Shown here: in pieces, positions 48,806 to 58,369 of the stretch | Position numbering within the stretch: position 1 is the first letter of the stretch | How the letters are laid out: each line of letters begins with the position of its first letter | Assembly (NCBI RefSeq): GCF_007922615.2 | Contig: NZ_CP042301.2 | Coordinates: 124,001 to 188,000, forward strand | Direction: 5' to 3' | DNA: 64,000 nt | From: Nitratireductor mangrovi | GTDB taxonomy: Bacteria > Pseudomonadota > Alphaproteobacteria > Rhizobiales > Rhizobiaceae | Position numbers and translations under genes: made by a program | The notes under the pieces: model-generated | What the model saw: only the letters and a program-made list of their open reading frames with translations | Databases searched by the model: none | What the model was told of the DNA's origin: nothing

Positions 48806-48825
48806 TTGCGACGGGCCAGTCGCAA
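48806..48825. promoter_or_regulatory. Inverted repeat TTGCGAC-N6-GTCGCAA in the divergent promoter
   Basis: Perfect 7-bp arms with a 6-bp spacer, located 48 bp before the ligase start and 129 bp before the OYE start. It looks like an operator for a regulator other than the one using the 15-bp element 31 bp away. Confidence 0.5.
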
Positions 48826-48855
48826 GTCAATTCGAGACCCATGGGAGAAGGGTTC

Positions 48856-48870
48856 TTTCATGGTTGTGAA
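48856..48870 (+). promoter_or_regulatory. Candidate IclR-regulon operator, site 3
   Basis: TTTCATGGTTGTGAA, between the divergent ligase gene (start 48758) and OYE gene (start 48954), so one site could serve both. It differs from site 2 at one base. Confidence 0.6.
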
Positions 48871-48953
48871 ATTGGAGGGAGGCAGCCGTCCGCAGTTTGC
48901 GTTCCGCTCCACGCCGCTTGAGACTGGCGCCACTTGGAGGACGGGAGGTGTCG

Positions 48954-50156
48954 ATGAGCGCCTTGTTTAGCGAAGGACGGCTTGGGGACCTGACGCTCGA
49001 CAATCGCATTGTCGTTTCGCCGATGTGTCAATACAGCGCCATCGATGGCGTCGCACAAACCTGGCATCTCGTTCACCTGGGCTCGATGATGATGTCCGGC
49101 GCCGGTCTGGTTATCGCCGAGGCTACGGCGGTGGAAGCGACCGGCCGCGGGTCACTCGGCGATCTCGGCCTCTGGAACGATGGGCAGGAAAACGCGCTCA
49201 CCCGGCTGGTAGGCGAACTCAGGCGCTTGTCATCGGCCCGCATCGGCATCCAGCTGACCCATTGCGGACGCAAGGCCGCGACCCGCACGATTCCTGACCG
49301 TTGGCGCGGCGAACCGCTTCCGTTGGAGGAGGGCGCGTGGACGCCCGTCGCCCCGTCCGCACTGGCCTATGACGAGGGATGGCAAACGCCCGAGCCGCTG
49401 AGCGAGGAAGATATTGCGCGCATTATCTCGGCCTTCGCACAGTCGGCTGCCCGGGCGGTGCGCGCAGGGTTCGATCTGGTGGAGATCCATGGCGCTCACG
49501 GCTACCTGATGCACAGTTTCCTCTCGCCCATCACCAACCTGCGGAGCGACTGCTGGGGCGGTAGCCTCGAAAACCGCAACCGCTTTGCCGTCGAAGTCGT
49601 GGAGGCCGTCCGCAAGGTGGTGCCGACCGACAGAGCACTTGGCTTTCGTTTCAATTCGACCGACTGGACTGCAGAAGGGTCATCGCTCGAGGATGCCTTG
49701 GCGCTTGCGCGGGCGCTAGAAGACGAAGGGCTCGACTATGCGGTCATGTCCTCCGGCAACATCAGGCCTGGAATCGCGATCCCGCCGGCAACACCCGGTC
49801 ATCAGGTGCCGTTCGCGACCGCCATCCGCGAGCACACCGGACTTGCCGCCATGGCTGTGGGCATGATCATCGATCCGCATCGGGCGGAGGAAATCATCGC
49901 TTCGGAGGCCGCCGATTTCGTGGCTCTCGCGCGGCCCATGCTCGACAATCCGCGCTGGGGTCTTCATGCGGCCGCGATGCTTGGTCAGGACATCGGCTAC
50001 CCGCCGCAATATCTGCGCGCGAGGCCGAACAACTGGCTGGGCTTTAGCCACGCCCACCCGGACGCGAGGCCGCCCGCGACGGCGTTGCAACTCGACCGGC
50101 CGAGAAGCGTCGCCGCCTGGGATCGACCCGACGCGCCGGTTCGCACCGGCTCATGA
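48954..50156 (+). CDS. Old Yellow Enzyme-family NADH:flavin oxidoreductase (YqjM-like)
   Basis: 400-aa FMN enzyme reducing activated C=C bonds. It has the YqjM-type features: C25 in IVVSPMCQYSA, QLTHCGRKA, the substrate-anchoring histidines in EIHGAHGYLMHSFLSP, and GGSLENRNRFAVEVVEAVR. GGGAGG precedes ATG 48954. It is divergent from the ligase gene and convergent with the monooxygenase gene, with a 15-bp candidate operator in its promoter. Ene-reduction of an unsaturated ketone or enoyl intermediate is the likely role. Confidence 0.9.
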   Translation: MSALFSEGRLGDLTLDNRIVVSPMCQYSAIDGVAQTWHLVHLGSMMMSGAGLVIAEATAVEATGRGSLGDLGLWNDGQENALTRLVGELRRLSSARIGIQLTHCGRKAATRTIPDRWRGEPLPLEEGAWTPVAPSALAYDEGWQTPEPLSEEDIARIISAFAQSAARAVRAGFDLVEIHGAHGYLMHSFLSPITNLRSDCWGGSLENRNRFAVEVVEAVRKVVPTDRALGFRFNSTDWTAEGSSLEDALALARALEDEGLDYAVMSSGNIRPGIAIPPATPGHQVPFATAIREHTGLAAMAVGMIIDPHRAEEIIASEAADFVALARPMLDNPRWGLHAAAMLGQDIGYPPQYLRARPNNWLGFSHAHPDARPPATALQLDRPRSVAAWDRPDAPVRTGS

Positions 50157-50172
50157 AGCCGGTCCTCCTGGC

Positions 50173-51822
50173 TCAAGCCGCTGCGTTTTTCCTGGCCTGT
50201 TCGAAGGACAGCCCCTCATAGCCGTCGGCCGCTGCGGTGCAGAGATCGCGATATTTGTTGAAACCACCGACGAACATCGTCAGGCCCTGAGGCTTGCCCT
50301 TGACGTTGGAGCCGACCCACCAGGTCTTGGCCTTGCGGATCAGCGAGCGCTCGGCGAGTTGAGCAACCATCTGCATCCACTCGGTTTCGGCCTTGCTGGT
50401 GGCTTCCGCGGTCTCGATACCGTTCTCTTCCATGTGCTCGATGGCATCGGCGATCCAGTCCACGTCGTGTTCGGCAATCGTGATCAGATTGGCCAGCGCG
50501 GCCGGACCGTTCGGACCGCTCGGCGCGAAAAGGTTCGGAAAGCCCGCAACCATGAAGCCGAGATAAGAGACCGGTCCGTTCTTCCACTTTTCCTTGAGCG
50601 TCAGACCGTTGCGTCCGACCACGTCGAAGGCGAGCAGCGCGCCGGTAAGCGCGTCATACCCCGTGGCGAAGATGAGGATATCGAGTTCGGTCTCGCCGGC
50701 CTCGGTGCGCACACCCTTCTCGGTGATCTCCACGATCGGCGCCTTGAGGCAGTCGACGAGATGAACGTTCGGAAGGTTGTAGGTTTCGTAATATTCGGTA
50801 TCGAGGCACGGCCGGCGGGCAAAGATTGGGTAGCCGCGCGGCTTCAGGGCCTCCGCCGTCTCCGGGTCGCTGACGATCTCGCTGATCTTGCCGCGCACGA
50901 AATCGGCGACCTGGTCGTTCGCCTCCTGATTGATCATCAGGTCGGCGAAGGAACCGAGGAAGGTGTGGCCGCCATTCTCCCATGCTTGTTCCATGACCTG
51001 GCGACGCTGCGAAGGCGGCAGGCTGAAGAACGGCCGGGTCGAGACAGGGCGCGTGCCGCCGGTGGGATTGTTGCGCATGGCCTCGCGCAGGGCCGGATAG
51101 TTGCGCTTCATCTCCTCGACATAGTCGGGCTCGAGCACATGGTTGCGCATCGGCAGGGTGTAGCTCGGCGTGCGCTGGAAGACGAAGAGTTCGCCGGCCT
51201 CCTTGCCGAGCGTCTGGACGATCTGGACGCCGGTCGAGCCGGTGCCGATCACACCGACACGCTTGTTCGCGAAATCGACAGGCTCGTGCGGCCACTTCTG
51301 AGCGCGCAGCAACTGGCCCTGGAAGCGCGCGATGCCGGGAATGTCGGGATCCTTGGGGATCGAGAGCGGCCCTGTTGCCATGATGCAATAGGGCGCCTCG
51401 ATCACGTCGCCCTTGTCGGTCGTGGCCCGCCACAGCCTGGCATCATCGTCCCACACCGCGCTGACGACGCGGGTGTTGAAGGCGAAGTGTTTGCGCAGGT
51501 CGAGCCGGTCCGCGACGAAATTGGCGTAGGCGAGGATCTCAGGCTGGGCAGCGAACTGCTCCGACCACGTCCATTCCTGCTGGATCGCGTCAGAGAAGCC
51601 GTAGCTGTAGTCGACGCTCATCAGGTCGCAGCGTGCGCCTGGGTAACGGTTCCAGTACCAGACGCCGCCGACATCACTGCCCGCCTCGACGCCGGCAACC
51701 CGCTTCCCCATCTCGCGGAACCTGTAGACCGCGTACATGCCCGCGAACCCGGCCCCGACGACGATCACGTCGACGCGACGGCTCGGTGTTCCAGGAGCAG
51801 GCGTCTTGCTGTCTTGCGCCAT
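50173..51822 (-). CDS. Baeyer-Villiger-type flavin monooxygenase with altered fingerprint
   Basis: 549-aa class-B flavoprotein. It has two dinucleotide folds, GAGFAG (residues 23-28, FAD) and GTGSTG (193-198, NADPH), with WYWNRYPGARCD near the FAD site typical of cyclohexanone-monooxygenase-like enzymes. The fingerprint F-x-G-x3-H-x3-W-P reads F167 Q G Q L L R173 A Q K W P, so the usual histidine is arginine. The region after NADPH binding (LFVFQRTPSYTLPMRN) is family-typical. GGAGG precedes ATG 51822. A lactone- or ester-forming reaction on a cyclic ketone fits the neighbouring OYE and SMP-30 genes, but the altered motif could change or abolish Baeyer-Villiger activity. Confidence 0.85.
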   Translation of the reverse strand: MAQDSKTPAPGTPSRRVDVIVVGAGFAGMYAVYRFREMGKRVAGVEAGSDVGGVWYWNRYPGARCDLMSVDYSYGFSDAIQQEWTWSEQFAAQPEILAYANFVADRLDLRKHFAFNTRVVSAVWDDDARLWRATTDKGDVIEAPYCIMATGPLSIPKDPDIPGIARFQGQLLRAQKWPHEPVDFANKRVGVIGTGSTGVQIVQTLGKEAGELFVFQRTPSYTLPMRNHVLEPDYVEEMKRNYPALREAMRNNPTGGTRPVSTRPFFSLPPSQRRQVMEQAWENGGHTFLGSFADLMINQEANDQVADFVRGKISEIVSDPETAEALKPRGYPIFARRPCLDTEYYETYNLPNVHLVDCLKAPIVEITEKGVRTEAGETELDILIFATGYDALTGALLAFDVVGRNGLTLKEKWKNGPVSYLGFMVAGFPNLFAPSGPNGPAALANLITIAEHDVDWIADAIEHMEENGIETAEATSKAETEWMQMVAQLAERSLIRKAKTWWVGSNVKGKPQGLTMFVGGFNKYRDLCTAAADGYEGLSFEQARKNAAA

Positions 51823-51935
51823 CTCGCGCGTCCTCCGTCCCATGACCGGTCGAAATCAGCAGCACCGAAGCGGGCGCTTGTGACGCTTGAAAACGGCTGC
51901 AGGCCTCGGATCATCGTGGCGATCAGGGGTCAAAA

Positions 51936-51963
51936 AGCCTTGCCACCGCCCGAGAGGGCGGTG
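51936..51963 (-). terminator. Hairpin with T-run upstream of the monooxygenase gene
   Basis: Perfect 8-bp stem CACCGCCC/GGGCGGTG with a 4-nt loop (51944-51963), followed on the minus strand 7 nt later by TTTTT (51936-51932 complement). It could terminate the truncated IclR transcript or act in the monooxygenase leader. Confidence 0.4.
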
Positions 51964-52079
51964 CCGTTCCAAGGTGACCGGTTCTTGCATGTCCTCCAGC
52001 AGCCGATTTCCACCGGCGCGAAACAAAGGATCATTTCCCGTACGCGACAAGTCAACGATGACGCGGACGGGAAGGAAAG

Positions 52080-52094
52080 TTTCATGAATGTGAA
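52080..52094 (+). promoter_or_regulatory. Candidate IclR-regulon operator, site 4
   Basis: TTTCATGAATGTGAA, 258 bp upstream of the monooxygenase start and 48 bp downstream of the truncated IclR gene. Core TTCA-N6-TGAA as in the other three copies. Confidence 0.6.
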
Positions 52095-52141
52095 TTCTTG
52101 ACGACTCATTGCTGGCACATGGCGGCAAGAAACGCGGAAAG

Positions 52142-52393
52142 TTAAAACAGCCGTGGCCCGATGGAGAAATGCTTTCCCTCGCCAAGTCGCGCCAAGAAAC
52201 CGAGGTCCTCCAGAGTTTTCGCAAGGTGGAAGACGCTCGACACATGAAGTCCGGGCACTTCCGACAGGTCAGCCAAACTTGTGCCCGCTTCGCCCGTGGT
52301 TTCTACCACGTCGAGCAGCGACGCCGCGCGCTCAAGCGACTGGATACCGCCTTTAAGCGATTTCAGCCTGTTGCCGACCTCCGTGTCGGTCAT
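52142..52393 (-). pseudogene. IclR-type helix-turn-helix only (truncated regulator)
   Basis: 83-aa frame beginning at an ATG 52393. It matches only the winged-helix part of IclR regulators: SLERAASLLDVVETTGEAGT, SLADLSEVPGLHVSSVFHLAKTLEDLGFL and the wing ending GPRLF. The stop follows exactly where the effector domain (about 170 residues) should begin, and no frame in the next 300 bp on this strand resembles that domain. It is probably a decayed regulator of the monooxygenase gene, though a stand-alone DNA-binding protein is possible. Confidence 0.6.
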
Positions 52394-52805
52394 GTCCGCC
52401 GCCTTTCAGATGTCGTTGATCGGCGTCGTGACAACTATGAAGGTCAGATCACTAAGGCCCGTATCCTCTATGCTGTGCCACGTCCCTGGTGCGAGAAGCG
52501 AGGAACAGGTCTGCGAGACGGCGACGAAGGCGGCAAATCGGGTTCGGATATCAGTTGCCGCGATCGCAGATCGATCACTTTGCCTGCCTCGTCGAGCCAA
52601 ACCGAAACGGAAGCACACCTAACGATGCCGGTCGACTGTGCCATCAGTCCGGCTTGAGCCGATCCGGTCCCGGTTCGCGGTTACCCGGACCGTCCCTCAT
52701 TTGAAACGATATCTCCTGGCTGACATTCCGCATTTATTACCCATCCAACGCCCCGCCCCAGAACGAGGTTGTCTCCTTGGCGTTCCAGGGTCTGCGATTG
52801 CGCCC
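52394..52805. other. Gene-poor relic region between the truncated IclR and oxyR
   Basis: 412 bp with no intact gene. Its first part has a minus-strand C-terminal cupin-like peptide (52406-52498); the rest shows nothing I recognise. Confidence 0.5.
52406..52498 (-). pseudogene. Possible cupin C-terminal remnant
   Basis: The last 30 residues of a minus-strand frame read like the end of a cupin barrel: APGTWHSIEDTG, then LTFIVVTTPINDI before the stop. Upstream residues in that frame are Arg-rich and not cupin-like, while other frames show scattered protein-like pieces, as expected after frameshifts. Short and uncertain. Confidence 0.3.
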
Positions 52806-53756
52806 TTATCGAGCCGAGAGACGCTTGTTTGCCTGAGCATTCCGCGACGCGCTGACACCGGCCTTGCCGTGCACCGTCGAGATGGCGGCCGCAAGTGCGT
52901 CACATTCCTGTACCCGCTCGCTGTTCTTGCGACGCGCGAGGCAGATCGTACGTGCCGGCATCGGCGCGGTGAAAGGGACGACTTTCAGGTCTCGTGTCGT
53001 AGCGCCGGCGGCCAGAGCCATTTCGGGGATCAGCGTCACGCCGAGTCCGTGCGCAACCATCTGCAGGAGGGTTGTAAGGCTCGTTGCGCCATAACTGGCC
53101 ATGGCAATCGGCTTCACGCTGCCGCACACGGCCAGCGCCTGCTCACGCAGGCAATGGCCTTCTTCCAGGAGCATCAGTCGCTCTAGCGCAGGACTCTCCG
53201 GCGGTACCGGCGGCGCGTCGAAGTCGGCATCTGCTGCGGGGACCGCCAGGAAAAAGCGATCCTCGAACAGTACCGAGGCGACGATACCGGGCGCTTCGAT
53301 CGGCAGTGCGGCGATGAAGGCGTCAAGCTTGCCCGCCGCGGTCTCTTCGACCAGCGCTGCCGTCACGGCTTCCCGCAACTCCAGCCGCAGGGCGGGAAAC
53401 TGTTTCTTCAGCCGCGGCAGGACGCGCGGCAGAAGATAGGGCGCGATCGTCGGTATCAGGCCGAGGCGAAACCGGCCCGTCATTGGAAGTCGCTCGCGAC
53501 GTGTGCTGGCCTCGATGTCGCGGGCGGCGTTCAGGACCGTGTCGATGCGCGGCAGCAGCGAGCGGGCATCCTCGGTCAGCCGCACGCCGGACCGCCCGCG
53601 CTCGAACAGCCGGCATCCGAGCTTTTCCTCCATCTCGGCGATCTGCACCGACAAAGCGGGCTGGGTCACGCCGGCCAGCGCCGCAGCCCGCCCGAAATGC
53701 AGCGTCTCGGCCAATGCCTCGAAATATTCCATCTGCCGCAGCGTGACTTTCAACAT
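52806..53756 (-). CDS. oxyR: LysR-family hydrogen-peroxide sensor OxyR
   Basis: 316-aa LysR regulator. The N-terminal helix-turn-helix (LRQMEYFEALAETLHFGRAAALAGVTQPALS, shortened) is followed by a substrate domain carrying the OxyR redox pair C202 and C211 in MLLEEGHCLREQALAVC, then ATSLTTLLQMVAHGLGVTLIP as in known OxyR. Peroxide oxidises the cysteine pair and turns the protein into an activator. It is divergent from katG across 291 bp, the classical arrangement. ATG 53756 lacks a strong ribosome site. The C-terminal 20 residues are a variable tail. Confidence 0.93.
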   Translation of the reverse strand: MLKVTLRQMEYFEALAETLHFGRAAALAGVTQPALSVQIAEMEEKLGCRLFERGRSGVRLTEDARSLLPRIDTVLNAARDIEASTRRERLPMTGRFRLGLIPTIAPYLLPRVLPRLKKQFPALRLELREAVTAALVEETAAGKLDAFIAALPIEAPGIVASVLFEDRFFLAVPAADADFDAPPVPPESPALERLMLLEEGHCLREQALAVCGSVKPIAMASYGATSLTTLLQMVAHGLGVTLIPEMALAAGATTRDLKVVPFTAPMPARTICLARRKNSERVQECDALAAAISTVHGKAGVSASRNAQANKRLSAR

Positions 53757-53801
53757 AGGAAAAAATTATCGAAACGAACAGAAAACGCAATTTGTATCTA
53801 T
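53755..53801. promoter_or_regulatory. Putative OxyR-binding region
   Basis: ATAG-N7-TTAT at 53755-53769 and GTATCTAT at 53794-53801, read on either strand, resemble half-sites of the ATAG-N7-CTAT type used by OxyR. They lie directly upstream of oxyR and about 250 bp before katG. The match is imperfect. Confidence 0.35.
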
Positions 53802-53996
53802 CACGAGTGCGGCGTAGTTTAAAACTGTTCCACAACAGCGGGCGCCATCGCCCACCGCCTTGTCCTGTGTCAAAGCCGCGCCGCGGCAGGGAAGCGACGC
53901 TGTTAAGATGGTCAGTGTGAAGGCCGGGCGTTGAGCGGTTCGCGCTCGCGCCCGGGGCAACAGGTTTGAACGGCGGCTGCTCCATCGCGAGGGTGA

Positions 53997-56240
<2,244 letters not shown>

Positions 56241-56263
56241 CGAGGACAAACGAACTGCTGCAG

Positions 56264-56296
56264 AAACGGGCGCGGAACAATCCGCGCCCGTTTCTT
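56264..56296 (+). terminator. Rho-independent terminator of katG
   Basis: Perfect 13-bp stem (AAACGGGCGCGGA with its complement) around an ACAA loop, followed by TTTCTT, starting 24 bp after the katG stop. Confidence 0.9.
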
Positions 56297-56377
56297 CATC
56301 AGCCGATATTTCCCTTGTTCACTGTCCAGCCACTCGCTAGGAACCGCCGATCGGGTAGCCGAATCGGGAAAACCGGA

Positions 56378-57667
56378 ATGCGTCTTGGCGGAAGGCTCGC
56401 CGCAGCCATCGAAATCATCGAGGAAATCCAAGCACGTCACCGCCCGGCCGCGGACGCGCTGCGCGAATGGGGCCTGTCGCATCGCTTCGCCGGCGCCGGC
56501 GATCGCGCCGCAATCGGCAACATTGTGTATGACGCCCTCCGTCGTCGCCGGTCGGCCGCATGGCTCTTCGGCGAGGAAACCTCGCGCGCCCTGGCTTTCG
56601 GTGCCCTGCTGCTGGAATGGGGTCTCGTTCCGGACGCGCTTGAGGCGCAACTGGTCGACGACCGTTTCGGGCCGCCGGCCTTGACCGCTGTCGAGCGCAA
56701 CGCCATTGCCGCCAACGGACTCGACCATGCACCCGGTGCGGTGAGAGGCGACTGCCCGGACTGGTGCGTAGAACAGTTGCGCGAGGCTTTCGACGACGAA
56801 TGGATCGCCGAGGCTGGCGCGCTGGCCTCGCGTCCACCTCTCGATCTCCGTGTCAATCCGTTGCGGGCGAAGCGCGAACGCATCTTGCAGGAGCTATCGG
56901 ATACCGGCGCCTTGCTTTCTGATCTCGCCCCGCACGGGATACGTATTGCGCCGATCGAGGGTAGCGGACGCCATCCCAATGTTCAGGCAGAGCCCGCTTA
57001 CCGCAAGGGTTGGTTCGAAATCCAGGACGAGGGTTCTCAACTGGCCGCCGAGCTTGCCGGCGCCAGGCCCGGAATGCAGGTGCTCGACTATTGCGCCGGG
57101 GCAGGCGGCAAGACGCTGGCGCTTTCGGCTGCGATGGAGAATAGCGGACAGATTTTCGCGCACGATTCGGAAAAGCAAAGGCTTGCACCGATCTTCGAGC
57201 GGCTCAAGCGTTCCGAAAGCCGCAATGTACAGGTGATGGCGCGACACGACGAACTGCAGTCGCTGGCCGGCCGGATGGACCTCGTGCTCGTCGACGCGCC
57301 GTGCAGCGGATCGGGAACCTGGCGCCGGCGTCCGGATGCCAAATGGCGCTTGACGCCACGCCAGTTGGAAGTGCGGCTTGCCGAGCAATCCGACATCCTC
57401 GATCTGGCATCCGCTTACGTCCGACCGGGTGGCCGGCTCGCCTATATCACCTGTTCGGTCTTCGCACAGGAAAACCATCACCAGATCGAGGCGTTCCTGT
57501 CGCGCCATCCGCAATTCTCAGCCATCGATCACGAAGGTCTTTGGGACACCAGGTTCCCTGGCCATGCCGCGCGCGCCCGCATTGACGCCGCGAAGGGCAT
57601 CCTCCTGTCGCCGCTTCGTTCGGGGACCGATGGTTTCTTCTTTTCGATGCTGCACAAAGCAGGCTGA
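56378..57667 (+). CDS. RsmB/NOP-family RNA (cytosine-5) methyltransferase
   Basis: 429-aa SAM-dependent m5C RNA methyltransferase. The N-terminal NusB-like region is followed by the catalytic core (from about residue 210): SAM motif VLDYCAGAGGKTLALSA, the motif-IV catalytic DAPCSGSGTWRRRPD with the PC dipeptide cysteine, and the motif-VI cysteine in YITCSVF. ATG 56378 was chosen; a start at 56315 would fall in the katG terminator region. RsmB methylates 16S rRNA; this member lacks the full NusB length, so RsmB versus RsmF-like specificity is not settled. The thioesterase gene follows after about 100 bp. Confidence 0.88.
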   Translation: MRLGGRLAAAIEIIEEIQARHRPAADALREWGLSHRFAGAGDRAAIGNIVYDALRRRRSAAWLFGEETSRALAFGALLLEWGLVPDALEAQLVDDRFGPPALTAVERNAIAANGLDHAPGAVRGDCPDWCVEQLREAFDDEWIAEAGALASRPPLDLRVNPLRAKRERILQELSDTGALLSDLAPHGIRIAPIEGSGRHPNVQAEPAYRKGWFEIQDEGSQLAAELAGARPGMQVLDYCAGAGGKTLALSAAMENSGQIFAHDSEKQRLAPIFERLKRSESRNVQVMARHDELQSLAGRMDLVLVDAPCSGSGTWRRRPDAKWRLTPRQLEVRLAEQSDILDLASAYVRPGGRLAYITCSVFAQENHHQIEAFLSRHPQFSAIDHEGLWDTRFPGHAARARIDAAKGILLSPLRSGTDGFFFSMLHKAG

Positions 57668-57766
57668 CCGCCCGGCTCGATCCGATTTGTTGCGGTGCAA
57701 CAAGATCGATTGCGTTGCGAAATCGCTTTGCGATAAGCTTCAGCAAGCTAGCCGAAGGAGTGAACG

Positions 57767-58225
57767 ATGGCGGCAATGATCGTCCCGCAGGACGGCTATG
57801 AGGAGCGTGTCAGATCCAGCTTCGCGCGCCAGAAGGCGATGACAGCGATCGGCGCCGAACTGACACGGGTGACGCCCGGCATGATCGAGATCGAATTGCC
57901 CTACGATGACAAGCTTACGCAGCAGCATGGCTTCCTGCACGCCGGGATCATCTCGACCGCTCTCGATTCAGCTTGCGGCTATGCGGCCTTTTCACTGATG
58001 CCGGCGGACGCCGCGGTCCTCACCATCGAGTTCAAAGTCAATCTCCTAGCGCCAGGCAAGGGCGAACGTTTCCTGTTCCGCGGCTCGGTGACCAAGCCGG
58101 GTCGAACGATCATCGTTGCCGACGGCCAGGCCTATGCCTTTGACGATGGCGGCGAAGCCAAGCTCGTCGCCACGATGACCGGCACCATGATGACCGTCCA
58201 GGGCCGCGAGGGGATCGCGGGCTAG
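57767..58225 (+). CDS. PaaI-family thioesterase (hotdog fold)
   Basis: 152-aa hotdog thioesterase. The motif QQHGFLHAGIISTALDSACGYAA carries the HG-x-x-H-x-G-type core and the catalytic aspartate region; VLTIEFKVNLLAPGKGERFLFRG is the usual following beta segment. AAGGAG sits 7 bp before ATG 57767. PaaI-like enzymes hydrolyse acyl-CoA esters, often aromatic or medium-chain. It lies between the RNA methyltransferase and guaA on the same strand, with no obvious pathway link. Confidence 0.88.
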   Translation: MAAMIVPQDGYEERVRSSFARQKAMTAIGAELTRVTPGMIEIELPYDDKLTQQHGFLHAGIISTALDSACGYAAFSLMPADAAVLTIEFKVNLLAPGKGERFLFRGSVTKPGRTIIVADGQAYAFDDGGEAKLVATMTGTMMTVQGREGIAG

Positions 58226-58369
58226 CGGTCATCCGCCGGCGCCGCCTCTCGCGCCCACTGGCATGTCTTCCAAGAGTTGCCGAAGCGCGAGCCCGCATTT
58301 CTGTGTGTGCAAGGCTGCTCTGCCACGGTGGCCATTGCGCGCATGCGCTTTTCCGCATAGTCCCCTTGC

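Larger units (their letters stand above)
51823..52141. other. Leader region upstream of the monooxygenase
   Basis: 319 bp without a gene. It contains a minus-strand hairpin at 51944-51963 and site 4 of the 15-bp element at 52080-52094. No reading frame here resembles a protein family. Confidence 0.55.

Noticed and set aside
49966-52101. Plus-strand frame of 711 residues opposite the monooxygenase
   Set aside because: Mirrors the minus-strand flavoenzyme gene and crosses its start; no motifs.
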